This document shows positions 55,372 through 64,000 of a stretch of 64,000 nt of DNA, piece by piece. The notes under the pieces were generated by a model, which worked only from the letters and a program-made list of their open reading frames with translations, was not told the origin of the DNA and ran no database searches. This stretch comes from Kluyveromyces lactis (Eukaryota > Ascomycota > Saccharomycetes > Saccharomycetales > Saccharomycetaceae), in the NCBI RefSeq assembly GCF_000002515.2, contig NC_006038.1:1-64000 (forward strand). Reading direction: 5' to 3'. Made by a program: the position numbers and the translations under genes. Every line of letters starts with the position of its first letter. Within the stretch, counting starts at the first letter, position 1.

Positions 55372-57834
55372 TTATAATATCTTGGGAGATGCGTCTGATG
55401 AGGTCGTAGATTCCTGAATTGGGCTGAGGGAAGAATTCTGTGTAAAGCTTGGAGAAGGCTTCGTGAATGAGCTGTTGGGGGTAACAGGTGAAGCAAGAGT
55501 TTTGTTATCGAGTATTCGGTCCTCGCAATTATCTTCAGACTTTCGGGAATCATGGAGTAATGATGAACTGAAAGGTTCAGAATATGACCTATGAATTGAA
55601 TTATGATCAAAAAATGTGACTGTTTTATTTTTTATTTCCAACTTGTAATTAAGAGGAGTGTTATCTTTCAATACACCCAGTGGCCGGTCAGAATAGCTAT
55701 GTGTCCTTCTAAAGGCTAAAAGTTTTGTTCGATTCAACCTACTTAAAGGTGAAAGATTCCGCATAATATTTTCATCGTCCGAAAATTCAAAATCCTCCGG
55801 TATCCCATTTATTTCATCCAAATAGTACTCTTCTGATTCAGCAGAATTTTCAAGAAACCTATCCTCGTCGGTTTCATCTATATAATATAGATTTTTCATC
55901 GTCCCTTGGATGTCATTATCGAGTAAGCTGCTCACTCCATGATATTTTATGGGCTGCTGTAAAGGTGACTTTAGGATATTTCTCTCTGGAGTTTTATACG
56001 CCAAAGGAGAATGATTCACATTTGAAACATCCAAGAAGCGGCTTGGAGATTTGAAGCTGATAGGATTTAAGTTATGATTCTGAGTTGTCACTAAATTCGT
56101 GTGCTCAACCCCGTACCGCTCACTATTGACGTTGAACTTCACATCGTTTTCGCGACTCTCGTCTCCGAAATCTTCATCTTGAGAACCACTTTCCGCATCA
56201 TCGTCACTGAGCAAAAACATGTCAGCGTATTTGGTAACTTTATTAGTCCCATCAGAAATTTTTCTTTTACGAGGTTCAGTAACTTTCTTGTTGATAGTTT
56301 GCGCTTCTTCTTCGTCACTTAAGTTATATATATCATGATACGATCGGCAATGGTTTGACGGGTCATAATCGTCATTCCCATCTTCAAAACTTTTGTTTGA
56401 ATCGCGTTTGGAAAAGCCTCTCTGTCTTTCAGTATATCCTTTGGACGACTGGGACGAGTGCGATGATAATTCTTGTGATATTGCTGCATTTGTGCGATCA
56501 AATTCGTCGTCTGACAACGTACACATTCCTGCAAAGCCTGATAACGCTGTATTGTCCCCACCATATAAATGGTCCATATTTTCATCTTCTTCTTCATTAG
56601 AATCAAAGTAGTTCATTTCATCGTCAAAATTATCGTTCTCATATATATCATTCACGTACAGTGGTGGGGTATTTGTTTCAGTTGAGTAATATTTCAAAGA
56701 AGCTGTTCTTCCACACAGATCATTACCGTTTTCGAATGAAAATCTAGAAGAGGAATCTGATTCCTCCTCTCCGTCTTCTTCATTTGAATCATCTTCATCA
56801 GCTTCGGATGCAGAATTTTCTATAATTTGTGCTTTGCTCAATGGAATTACATTATCTGCGGCGAATCTTATTTTATGAGAAGTCTCCGGTGATGGTACGA
56901 AGCTGTCCTTGATGGAAGTTGTAATTTGAATAGTTTCACCTCCTGCAACTCCTGTAAATGGCCTATTGAAATTGGATTCATCCTCTGCAGTATAAGAAGC
57001 TTCTGAAATCTTTCGCAGGTCGAAAAGATTTGTCCTGTCAAGTATGTTATTCTCCTTTCTAGGAGATCTTTCATATTTTGGTAGAGGTGATGGGTTTGGC
57101 GATTTCTCAGGTATAGGACTAAACCCGCTACCCAATAGGTCGCTTGAAAATGAACTTTGGCTCCTCAAATGCATTATATCATCGTGTGAATGGATTCTGG
57201 CAAGTCTATTTCTTTTCTTTTTGAGGGATTGGCTCCTACTCAGAGAGGAATGTTTTGTTATGTCATAATCTTCAACGTCTTCTGCTTCCTCAAGCGAAAG
57301 TCTCGGTGTTCTATCCGCAGACGTTTGTGACGATAAAATACTTCCTTGCTGGGAATTTGGATGTATACGAACGATTTCAGTATCCGGCGTGTCTTGGTTA
57401 GTATCGGACATAGATGACATTGAAGTCCTATTCAAAAGAATAACAGATTCTGAAGTATCATCATTATCACCCCATTCATGCTTTCGGGTACCCTTGATGG
57501 CTGGTATGTTATTGGTGTTGGAAAGTAAAGGAGCGAATGTTTCTGCATCAGACCGGCTTAGCAGTGGTGACGTATTCGATGAACTGGTCTTTCCATTGGA
57601 GCTTTTCTTAAACAACTTAGAACTGAAAATTTTGTTACTAGTAAGTTTATGAAGCGGCTCGAAACTTGAAGATTGCTTTAAAACATTGTTAGGTGGGTAC
57701 CCTGATGGATAAGATAGCTCAGTCCCAAAAGAACCTTGTGAGTTTCTCCTGTTTTCGGGACTTTCGTTGGAAGATTTTCTGGGGCTATTATCTAAAGATG
57801 AAGCTCTTTTATGAGTTTTTATAAAAGACCTCAT
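55372..57834 (-). CDS. ZRG8: ZRG8 homologue (bud-neck/RAM-pathway associated protein)
   Basis: An 820-aa Ser-rich, acidic, disordered protein. The N-terminus MRSFIKTHKRASSLD closely resembles my recollection of the S. cerevisiae Zrg8 start, and the HSHDDI, YSTETNTPPLYVNDIYEN and DLFxLSDDD-like islands (DMFLLSDDD, IYNLSDEEE) are also shared. It lies convergent with FIR1 exactly as YER033C does with YER032W. The yeast protein interacts with Ssd1/Cbk1-related factors and localises to bud sites; molecular function is poorly defined. The C-terminal RRTHSYSDRPLGVLKD resembles Cbk1-type phosphosites (H-x-[RK]-x-x-[ST]). Confidence 0.85.
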   Translation of the reverse strand: MRSFIKTHKRASSLDNSPRKSSNESPENRRNSQGSFGTELSYPSGYPPNNVLKQSSSFEPLHKLTSNKIFSSKLFKKSSNGKTSSSNTSPLLSRSDAETFAPLLSNTNNIPAIKGTRKHEWGDNDDTSESVILLNRTSMSSMSDTNQDTPDTEIVRIHPNSQQGSILSSQTSADRTPRLSLEEAEDVEDYDITKHSSLSRSQSLKKKRNRLARIHSHDDIMHLRSQSSFSSDLLGSGFSPIPEKSPNPSPLPKYERSPRKENNILDRTNLFDLRKISEASYTAEDESNFNRPFTGVAGGETIQITTSIKDSFVPSPETSHKIRFAADNVIPLSKAQIIENSASEADEDDSNEEDGEEESDSSSRFSFENGNDLCGRTASLKYYSTETNTPPLYVNDIYENDNFDDEMNYFDSNEEEDENMDHLYGGDNTALSGFAGMCTLSDDEFDRTNAAISQELSSHSSQSSKGYTERQRGFSKRDSNKSFEDGNDDYDPSNHCRSYHDIYNLSDEEEAQTINKKVTEPRKRKISDGTNKVTKYADMFLLSDDDAESGSQDEDFGDESRENDVKFNVNSERYGVEHTNLVTTQNHNLNPISFKSPSRFLDVSNVNHSPLAYKTPERNILKSPLQQPIKYHGVSSLLDNDIQGTMKNLYYIDETDEDRFLENSAESEEYYLDEINGIPEDFEFSDDENIMRNLSPLSRLNRTKLLAFRRTHSYSDRPLGVLKDNTPLNYKLEIKNKTVTFFDHNSIHRSYSEPFSSSLLHDSRKSEDNCEDRILDNKTLASPVTPNSSFTKPSPSFTQNSSLSPIQESTTSSDASPKIL

Positions 57835-58093
57835 TGTTGTTAAATTGTTAATGCGGTCTCAACGACCGTTATCGTGTTTTGTTATCCTACACCGTTGTGT
57901 ATTTTCCGTCTTTGTATTGTTCATCATGCATTATTAGAACTTCTATTATATCTGAAATACTGCAGTTAAATTGCATTCATCAAAAAAAAATGTGCAACTG
58001 TAACGATTTTGAGATGTAAATAAAATAATTATAAATATGGTAATATTTAGTAAAGACATGCAGGAAGGAGTACTAAAATGAGCAGCTAATAGT

Positions 58094-59209
58094 TCAGAAC
58101 TGTAATTTCTCAAGAGTTCTTGATAGTTTTGCAGCTCCCTCAGTAGTTGAATCTTTTTCAAGTTGGATCTTAGCTCTGTTTTGTTCCAATCCCTCTAAAA
58201 GCATGCACGCTTTACATATCTTATTACTGGAAAGATATCCGCATCTTTCGCATCTGTTTCCATCGATAAACTCATTTTGTAATGACACTGAGCCATCGGG
58301 CCGTATTTCCATGTGACTTGGTGGTGGTGCCTTCTTAGCGCGCTTTGGTTTTAGCTTCAAGCTTTCTCCGCTGTGAATGATGTCGATAATGCAACTTGGT
58401 CTGATTGCTTCCAGGTTCTTCATGAGTTCTCTAGCGGTACCTCTAAACGCTTCCGGGGCATAAGAACACTCGGTTGAAAAGTAGTCTAATTTCTTATAGT
58501 GGGCATACAAGACAATTTCCTTTTGGTATGAATACTTGAACGGCTTCGACCTCTTGATCGGTGACCCACTACTCTGAGTAAGAATGGATGTTGATTTTTC
58601 CAGCCTGGCAACATCACCACGTAAAATGTTCATCAAGACGGTTTCCGCCATATCATCCGCATTATGACCAGTAACTACATGTTTGATTCCTAGCTTGGCA
58701 GCTCCTCTGTCTAGAGCTTGTCGCCTGAAGACTCCGCAATAGGTACAACTGTTTCTTATGCCAGCGCATGCTACGATCTCATCCATTGTCCAATTGTACA
58801 AATCTTTATAAGATACTATTTCCAACGGAAGGTCATACTGTACTTGATTTCTCTTCACTGTAGCTAACGAATCGTCTCTATATCCGACAATACCCTCATC
58901 AATACTCAAAAGAACAATCTCAACTCCATAATCATGGCGATCATTCAAAAGCTTTAAAACGTATGCTAAGACCGTGGAATCTTTACCTCCAGAAGCACCG
59001 ACTGCAATACGTTCGCCTCGGTGAAAAAGGTTGTTTGATACAATGGTGTTATGTATTTCTGTCTCGAATACAGAGAAGAAACACTCTTTACAGATCCGTT
59101 GTAAATTCTTCGGTCTTTTCATCACTGCCTTTCTCGCATGGCATAGTTCACAGAGCTGTGAGACCTTTACCTTGACGGATTTCTTCGGATCAGTCGGTGG
59201 TGTAAACAT
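58094..59209 (-). CDS. NCS6: tRNA U34 thiolation enzyme Ncs6 (CTU1)
   Basis: A 371-aa cytosolic enzyme of the Urm1 pathway that, with Ncs2, adds the 2-thio group to wobble uridine of Lys, Gln and Glu tRNAs. The N-terminal zinc cluster [10 protein letters not shown]...CKEC starts at residue 20. The PP-loop ATPase motif GASGGKDST lies at 71-79. The mid-protein CTYCGVFRR and GHNADDMAE are also family marks. A C-terminal zinc motif ([16 protein letters not shown]) follows at about 315-335. It corresponds to YGL211W, next to the other ohnologue block. Confidence 0.95.
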   Translation of the reverse strand: MFTPPTDPKKSVKVKVSQLCELCHARKAVMKRPKNLQRICKECFFSVFETEIHNTIVSNNLFHRGERIAVGASGGKDSTVLAYVLKLLNDRHDYGVEIVLLSIDEGIVGYRDDSLATVKRNQVQYDLPLEIVSYKDLYNWTMDEIVACAGIRNSCTYCGVFRRQALDRGAAKLGIKHVVTGHNADDMAETVLMNILRGDVARLEKSTSILTQSSGSPIKRSKPFKYSYQKEIVLYAHYKKLDYFSTECSYAPEAFRGTARELMKNLEAIRPSCIIDIIHSGESLKLKPKRAKKAPPPSHMEIRPDGSVSLQNEFIDGNRCERCGYLSSNKICKACMLLEGLEQNRAKIQLEKDSTTEGAAKLSRTLEKLQF

Positions 59210-59964
59210 GGAGACTTGATTTGTCTGACTGTATAGCGGTGTGTTACACGATAATGGGATGTTTTTGGCTGTTTCATAAACAATGATCTTATCTTCTACT
59301 CATCTCGATGAAGTTGACCATTGGGATGCATAAAATCTTTCAAAAGAAATTCTACATAGCGCTGTCACATTTGCGGGTAACAGTAAATATGTACTGTCGA
59401 TTTTTGATATAATGAAAGTGACACACCGTAATCGCTGGTTTAAGACTGGAGATTCGACAAGTGAAGATCACTTGAGGGTACTATGTATTGTATGTACTTA
59501 ACCCCTTCATTTAACATAGCGAATTCAATTTTGAAACCTTACTGATATAAATTACCATTTACACTTTTATTCTTTTTTGCAAGAGAAAGTACATTCACGT
59601 ACAAAAATCATAATAGATAACATAGTCGCTTACATCGTTACCGTCAATTCTTGCAAATATTTTTCAGACGCGTACTTATATTAATGCTTTCACTCTTCTA
59701 AAATAAACAATTCAACATTTAGACAACAAGGTCAATGCTTGGTTTTTAGTTGGATGTACTCTTTCAACGTATATTTTCAACATTACACAAGATTTGACAC
59801 ATCACATTAAATTCGAAAAGTAAACAATTCTTAAAACACTATAAAATGGAATAAGAACTGAAAAGTGTATTGTACAAGGCATGCAACTTGCTCAGTTAAC
59901 TCAAAAGGAATAGGCAATGTTCATTTGGTTGCACATTCCATACTGAAGTGGACGGTAACACACT
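59210..59964. promoter_or_regulatory. NCS6-kinesin divergent promoter region
   Basis: A 755-bp AT-rich divergent interval without accepted frames. An ATATTAATGC block and T-rich tracts lie near 59680-59700. Nothing else is evident. Confidence 0.4.
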
Positions 59965-61335
59965 ATGAGTGAAAATGTGCAGGTTGTTATTCGTTTACGA
60001 CCGGTACACACGAAGACGAATTTTAAGGTTCAAAATCAAACTATATCTACTGTGGAACCACCACTGAGGTCATTCAATTTCGATCATATATTTGATACAT
60101 CGTCATCACAGACTGATATACCTGGAGAGTTATGTTCCAAGTACGTCTTGCATGCCCTGGAAGGTTATAATGCTTGCATTTTTGCATATGGACAGACGGG
60201 ATCTGGTAAAACATACACAATGCGTGGGACTAATTCAAACCCAGGAATTATCCCGTTACTTTGCCGTGACTTATTTGATGCCTTAGAACTGGATAAAACA
60301 ACGGTATCTTCCGTGTCAATAACATACTTTGAGATTTACAACGAGAAACTTATAGATTTATTAGGCGATACATCGCCGAGGGTGCGTGAAACAAATGATA
60401 AGAAAACTTTTGTACAGGACATCACTACTTTCAAAGTAAACAGAGTGGAAGAAGTGTTGGAGTATTTGTCTATAGGTGACTCAAAAAGATCTGTTGCATC
60501 AACTCGGATGAATATGGAATCCAGCCGCTCGCATGCCATATTTACGTTGTCAATCAAGCAGCAGGAACCTGATGGTTCCATTCGTGAAAGCGATTTGAAA
60601 CTAGTTGATTTGGCGGGAAGTGAAAGAGCAAACGCTACTATGGGTATCGATAACGGTAAGAGAATGAAAGAGGGAGCAAATATAAATAAATCATTGAGTA
60701 CTCTTGGCAGATGTATATCCCAGCTTGCAAAGAACTCGAAACATTTAATTCCATACAGAGATTCGTTGTTGACGTGGGTTTTAAAAGAGAACCTCGGCGG
60801 TAACTCTAAAACTTGCATGATCGCATGTATTTCGCCAATTGACCTTGAGGAATCTTTATCCACCCTTCGTTATGCTACTACGGCGAAAGAAATTAAATTA
60901 CGTGCAACCATGAACGAGATTGTTCCGAATATTAACGAAGACATGAAAGCAGCAGTGGAAGCAGCGGCATCAAGTAGAAAAGAGTTAGAAATGCTTAAAT
61001 CAGAGATGAGTTCATTACAATCCGAGTACAACATTAAGTCGGAACAATGGAAAACTCATGAGAAACTGTTGGTTCGATTCAATCACATAACAAAGTTGAA
61101 TGATTATCTAGAAAATCAGCTTACGAATGAAATAACCAAATCTCAGAGCTTACAAAATGAAAACAAGCTTTCCAGACTCGAAATGAGCAATGTACAGACC
61201 GCTCTACTGGGTGTTGTGGGTGCCCTATTTAGTAATAATAATCATGACACGAAGATTATGGAGGCAACAAAGTTGGTCTCGGATTTTGATGATTTCGTAT
61301 CCCGGCTAGATGATGACATTGCTAGTTTTACATAA
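59965..61335 (+). CDS. Short N-terminal-motor kinesin, kinesin-3-like
   Basis: A 456-aa microtubule motor. The motor core spans residues about 1-318: P-loop GQTGSGKT at 76-83, switch I SSRSH at 186-190 and switch II DLAGSE at 215-220. The segment LTWVLKENLGGNS (269-281), with Trp after LT and KENL, is the kinesin-3 (Unc104/KIF1) form; most other kinesins read LTRLLQDSL-like. After the motor come about 135 residues with heptad-like stretches (380-420), but no FHA or PH domain. S. cerevisiae has no kinesin-3. Cargo and function are unknown. It sits between NCS6 and DYN2, convergent with DYN2. A GQTGSGKT-type motor alone cannot rule out a divergent member of another class. Confidence 0.85.
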   Translation: MSENVQVVIRLRPVHTKTNFKVQNQTISTVEPPLRSFNFDHIFDTSSSQTDIPGELCSKYVLHALEGYNACIFAYGQTGSGKTYTMRGTNSNPGIIPLLCRDLFDALELDKTTVSSVSITYFEIYNEKLIDLLGDTSPRVRETNDKKTFVQDITTFKVNRVEEVLEYLSIGDSKRSVASTRMNMESSRSHAIFTLSIKQQEPDGSIRESDLKLVDLAGSERANATMGIDNGKRMKEGANINKSLSTLGRCISQLAKNSKHLIPYRDSLLTWVLKENLGGNSKTCMIACISPIDLEESLSTLRYATTAKEIKLRATMNEIVPNINEDMKAAVEAAASSRKELEMLKSEMSSLQSEYNIKSEQWKTHEKLLVRFNHITKLNDYLENQLTNEITKSQSLQNENKLSRLEMSNVQTALLGVVGALFSNNNHDTKIMEATKLVSDFDDFVSRLDDDIASFT

Positions 61336-61450
61336 GTAAATAGGCTGAAAACAAAACAAAATCTATCAAGAATATTTAACAAGGAGAGACGATGGGTATT
61401 TAGTAAATTTGATATTACATTAGACTCTGATTTTATTGACAGGACTGTGA

Positions 61451-61939
61451 CTAGGCCGTCTTGAACACCAAGAATGCCAATGGGCCAATGTAGAAGTAAA
61501 CAAAGTAGCCCTTTTCGTGAGTGACGTATGATCCGAAATTTTTACCCACAATTACGTGCCAAGTTTCTCCTTGTGACACATCTAATTGTTTCTTGATATA
61601 TGCTGCGATCTCTCTTTCCAATTTATAATTCGCCGTTGCATTTGAACTCAATTCGAAGATCTCATCTCTTAATTCATCAGTCTAGAATCAGTTTCATCAA
61701 AGTAAAAAAATGGTTAGTATCCCTGGACGTGATTAATAACAAGAGAAATCAAAAAAGATTAACATACGATATCAGAAGCTTTTAGAACAGCTATTGGAAT
61801 GGAATGGCACAACTTTGATATGTTGGTTTGTCTATGTTAGTAAACTTAGGTTCCTTAGAATTGAATGGATTTCCGTGGAAAGAAGTACAGGAAACTCTCA
61901 TTCCACTCTTTCGTTTCACGGATACATACGTTTCGACAT
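61451..61939 (-). CDS. DYN2: Dynein light chain Dyn2 (LC8), three exons
   Basis: Assembled from exon 1 (61930-61939, 10 nt), exon 2 (61768-61790, 23 nt) and exon 3 (61451-61681), giving 87 aa. The spliced start reads MSKPVLKASDITDEL, matching S. cerevisiae Dyn2 (...TPIVKASDITDKL). Exon 3 carries the LC8 core ending [11 protein letters not shown]. Intron 1 (61791-61929, 139 nt) starts GTATGT, has TACTAAC and ends TAG. Intron 2 (61682-61767, 86 nt) starts GTATGT, has TACTAAC and ends TAG. S. cerevisiae DYN2 also has two introns. LC8 dimerises partners in dynein and nuclear-pore complexes. The unspliced exon-3-only frame is a partial reading. Confidence 0.95.
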
Positions 61940-62254
61940 TAGTTCCCTGATTTAATTATCCGAAAGATTTCCTTACACCAGAGAATAGTAAATGAGGTCA
62001 ATACAATTCACAATCGATTGGATATGTGCTAATGTCTCCTTTGTTTAAGTCTTTATTATTTTGGTTTCTAATGTGAAGGTAGTCCATTTTTTGTTATCAT
62101 TTCTGTCAACTTTCAAAGGAAAAAAGGTCGAAAATTAGGCAAACAAAAGAGGGATCTTCCCCTCTGCAAAGCAACGCTAAATATTAATATCAGCGTCAGA
62201 CTAACGAGGGGGCAAGCTGTAGTCAAGCTGGTGACCAAAATTATTCTATTAATA
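61940..62254. promoter_or_regulatory. DYN2-SNX41 divergent promoter region
   Basis: A 315-bp divergent interval, AT-rich in the middle and more G/C-rich near 62150-62235. No accepted frame. The SNX41 open frame extends into it from a GTG at 62231, but the first ATG is at 62255. Confidence 0.45.
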
Positions 62255-63982
62255 ATGAATGTATTTGATGGATCTGACGAAGAGGACAACAATCCGTTCA
62301 GTGGAACCACCCACCTTTATGCATCTGGGATAGCGGCTGTAACAGATGGTCCCGACGATTATGACTTCACGGAGCCATCAATAAATGGTAGCAGTGACGA
62401 GAATGCTCAATCCAATGCAGTAGCTGAACCGATCGAGGAAACTGACGAGCCAGCCGAGGAAATTGACGATGATACATTACAGACTTGGAGATTTGCTAGT
62501 GCTGAACTTTCGAGGTCCAGTGCGTTTGAGACTTCGTATACGAACCTTTTAGGGCAAGGCAAAAATCCAGAAGTAATACGTATTGTTGATGCAGGCCAAT
62601 ATAGAGACATTTATGGCAAATATGCAATCGGTTATAAGATCGAATTTGGAGGCATTGTGGTAACTAGGAGATATTCTGAATTCGACTCATTAAGGCAATC
62701 TTTATGCAGGTTGTTACCTACAATTATTATACCACCCATTCCTTCAAAGCACCCCATTATAAAGTATTTGTTCAATCCTTTGCATGCAAAGAAGGATATC
62801 AAAATTATAGAAAGAAGACAGAGGCTATTATCAAGGTTTTTAAATAACTGCCATAAAGTGAGAGAGATAAGGAATCATATCGTGTTTCAAAAATTCTTGA
62901 ATCCAGAATATTTCTGGAAGGAAGTTTTAAATACCCCACCGATCTCAATCCTACCAATGAATAATCTTTTAGCGCCTCCATTAAATCCCACGAAACCAAG
63001 CCCCATACATTTATTATTGCCAACACCTACGGTGCTGACAATGCGTAAGCATGAACAATTGATAGGCCGGAACGATGTGATGGAGATCAAGTTCGCGGAT
63101 TACGATTCAGATCTCATCAGGTACAAGGCGATCCTACAACCTTTGAACAAGACCGTTAGAAGTATAAGGTCGAATATTCAAACTTATTCGGCTGTTTTAT
63201 CTGAACTCGGCGCGTATTTCAACGCGTTCAGTCTAGAGAATAGCGTGTTTCAAGTGAGTGCATTATTTGAACAAATGAATCGTCTATCGATGGGAATAGA
63301 GAAGACAGGTCAAGCAATCGATGTGAATTATGTTAGTGCAGAGATATTTAGTGAAGCAATCATGATCAGTCTAGAAGAGGGAAGCAAAGAAATGCTTCAG
63401 TTCATTCATGAAGCACAAAGAGTTCTTCACTTCAGAAATTTCAAGCAAGAACAATTTTACACAATTGAAACTACGATAAAGAAGAGGAAAGATAGAATCC
63501 GTGAATTGAAAGAGGCAGACCTACAAGCTGTACGATTGGGCGAGGCATTGAAATTAAATGCAGAGGAATCACCCACCGTTGCTCAAGTTATGGACTCCAT
63601 GACGCGTAAGTCAGCAAACAAGAATCACACGGACAAACAGATAATGGGGCTTTTCAGGTCATCAGCATCTCCAAACAACAAGTCTGGATCTGATTCGATT
63701 TCAAGTGAAGTCGAACCTCATCTTCTAACTAAAGACGAACGGGTTGTACAGGTAAACAAACTAGAAAAGGAACTTGAAAAACTGAATGAATGTTTCAAAC
63801 TCATCGAAAAGGACTTACAACAAGTCAATGAGTCAATGGATAACTCTTTGAATAACTTAGAGAAATATTTCCATGAGAAGTGGTTCCTCATTTTCCGCGA
63901 ACTAGCCCACAATATAACATCATGGTTAAAGGATTGTTCAGAGTCTTGGAAAAATGCCAAACAGTCTATAGATAGCATATAA
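62255..63982 (+). CDS. SNX41: Sorting nexin Snx41
   Basis: A 575-aa PX-BAR protein that recycles endosomal cargo with Snx4 and Atg20. The N-terminus is acidic, with the family words EEDNNPFSGTTHLYASGI. The PX domain follows at about residues 95-220, with TRRYSEFDSLRQ (phosphoinositide-binding Arg-Tyr) and the Pro-rich loop IIIPPIPSKH. The remaining 340 residues are helical and coiled-coil rich, as expected of a BAR region. The ATG at 62255 was chosen; the upstream GTG frame is not a start. The pairing with DYN2 is the same as YDR424C-YDR425W. The stop lies 18 bp before the window end. Confidence 0.95.
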   Translation: MNVFDGSDEEDNNPFSGTTHLYASGIAAVTDGPDDYDFTEPSINGSSDENAQSNAVAEPIEETDEPAEEIDDDTLQTWRFASAELSRSSAFETSYTNLLGQGKNPEVIRIVDAGQYRDIYGKYAIGYKIEFGGIVVTRRYSEFDSLRQSLCRLLPTIIIPPIPSKHPIIKYLFNPLHAKKDIKIIERRQRLLSRFLNNCHKVREIRNHIVFQKFLNPEYFWKEVLNTPPISILPMNNLLAPPLNPTKPSPIHLLLPTPTVLTMRKHEQLIGRNDVMEIKFADYDSDLIRYKAILQPLNKTVRSIRSNIQTYSAVLSELGAYFNAFSLENSVFQVSALFEQMNRLSMGIEKTGQAIDVNYVSAEIFSEAIMISLEEGSKEMLQFIHEAQRVLHFRNFKQEQFYTIETTIKKRKDRIRELKEADLQAVRLGEALKLNAEESPTVAQVMDSMTRKSANKNHTDKQIMGLFRSSASPNNKSGSDSISSEVEPHLLTKDERVVQVNKLEKELEKLNECFKLIEKDLQQVNESMDNSLNNLEKYFHEKWFLIFRELAHNITSWLKDCSESWKNAKQSIDSI

Positions 63983-64000
63983 AAGGTTTATATCTCAAAA

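Noticed and set aside
60336-60863. 175-codon minus-strand frame within the kinesin gene
   Set aside because: It is antisense to the conserved motor core and has no features of its own.
61451-61651. DYN2 as a 66-aa intronless gene
   Set aside because: It lacks the conserved KASDITDEL segment, which two upstream exons supply with consensus splice signals.

Overview
This window is the left end of a budding-yeast chromosome. It opens with 25 exact head-to-tail copies of a 25-bp repeat (C-rich strand ACACCACATACC...), two 26-bp variants and a partial copy. From memory this is the telomere repeat of Kluyveromyces lactis. The sparse introns with GTATGT and TACTAAC signals, and the gene order further in, also fit Kluyveromyces. 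The gene order suggests the left end of K. lactis chromosome B, but that placement is recollection, not a search result.

Layout. (1) 1-686: telomere. (2) 687 to about 2,520: a pyrimidine-rich subtelomeric element (the K. lactis 'R element') with diverged internal duplications, three small hairpins and seven CACGTG boxes, and no credible gene. (3) 2.7-25.4 kb: accessory subtelomere. It holds a decayed 2-oxoglutarate dioxygenase, an MCH-type transporter, remnants of secreted-protein genes, a divergent alpha-glucosidase/alpha-glucoside permease pair, a repressible acid phosphatase with two Pho4-type boxes, a GPI adhesin with one in-frame UGA in its signal peptide, an ATR1-like exporter, and seven solo LTR fossils of one Ty1/copia-like family, all on the + strand and in two clusters. 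(4) 25.8-30.6 kb: a BIO5-BIO4-BIO3 biotin-precursor cluster with Vhr1-type elements in both promoters. (5) 31.8-39.9 kb: a bacterial-type zinc alcohol dehydrogenase with a mitochondrial presequence, a delta-12 desaturase (FAD2), an unrecognised helical protein and a small La-motif protein. (6) 40-64 kb: conserved chromosome arm with COQ8, PRP43, FOG1 (SIP2/GAL83), a MIG2/MIG3-type repressor, SMB1, CHZ1, YPT31, FIR1, ZRG8, NCS6, a short kinesin-3-like gene, DYN2 and SNX41.

The order FOG1-MIG-SMB1-CHZ1-YPT31-FIR1-ZRG8 matches S. cerevisiae YER027C-YER033C, while FOG1-MIG-YPT31-NCS6 matches YGL208W-YGL211W. This is the double synteny expected of a lineage that did not undergo the whole-genome duplication. 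Metabolically the outer half is a nutrient-response zone: maltose-type sugar use, phosphate scavenging, biotin precursor uptake and conversion, organic-acid transport, alcohol oxidation and membrane-lipid desaturation.

Two spliced genes needed manual exon building. YPT31 has a 46-nt first exon and a 410-nt intron; DYN2 has 10-nt and 23-nt exons. The apparent starts of BIO3, BIO5, PRP43, CHZ1 and SNX41 were moved to internal ATGs because the longest open frames begin at non-ATG codons or have implausible extensions.
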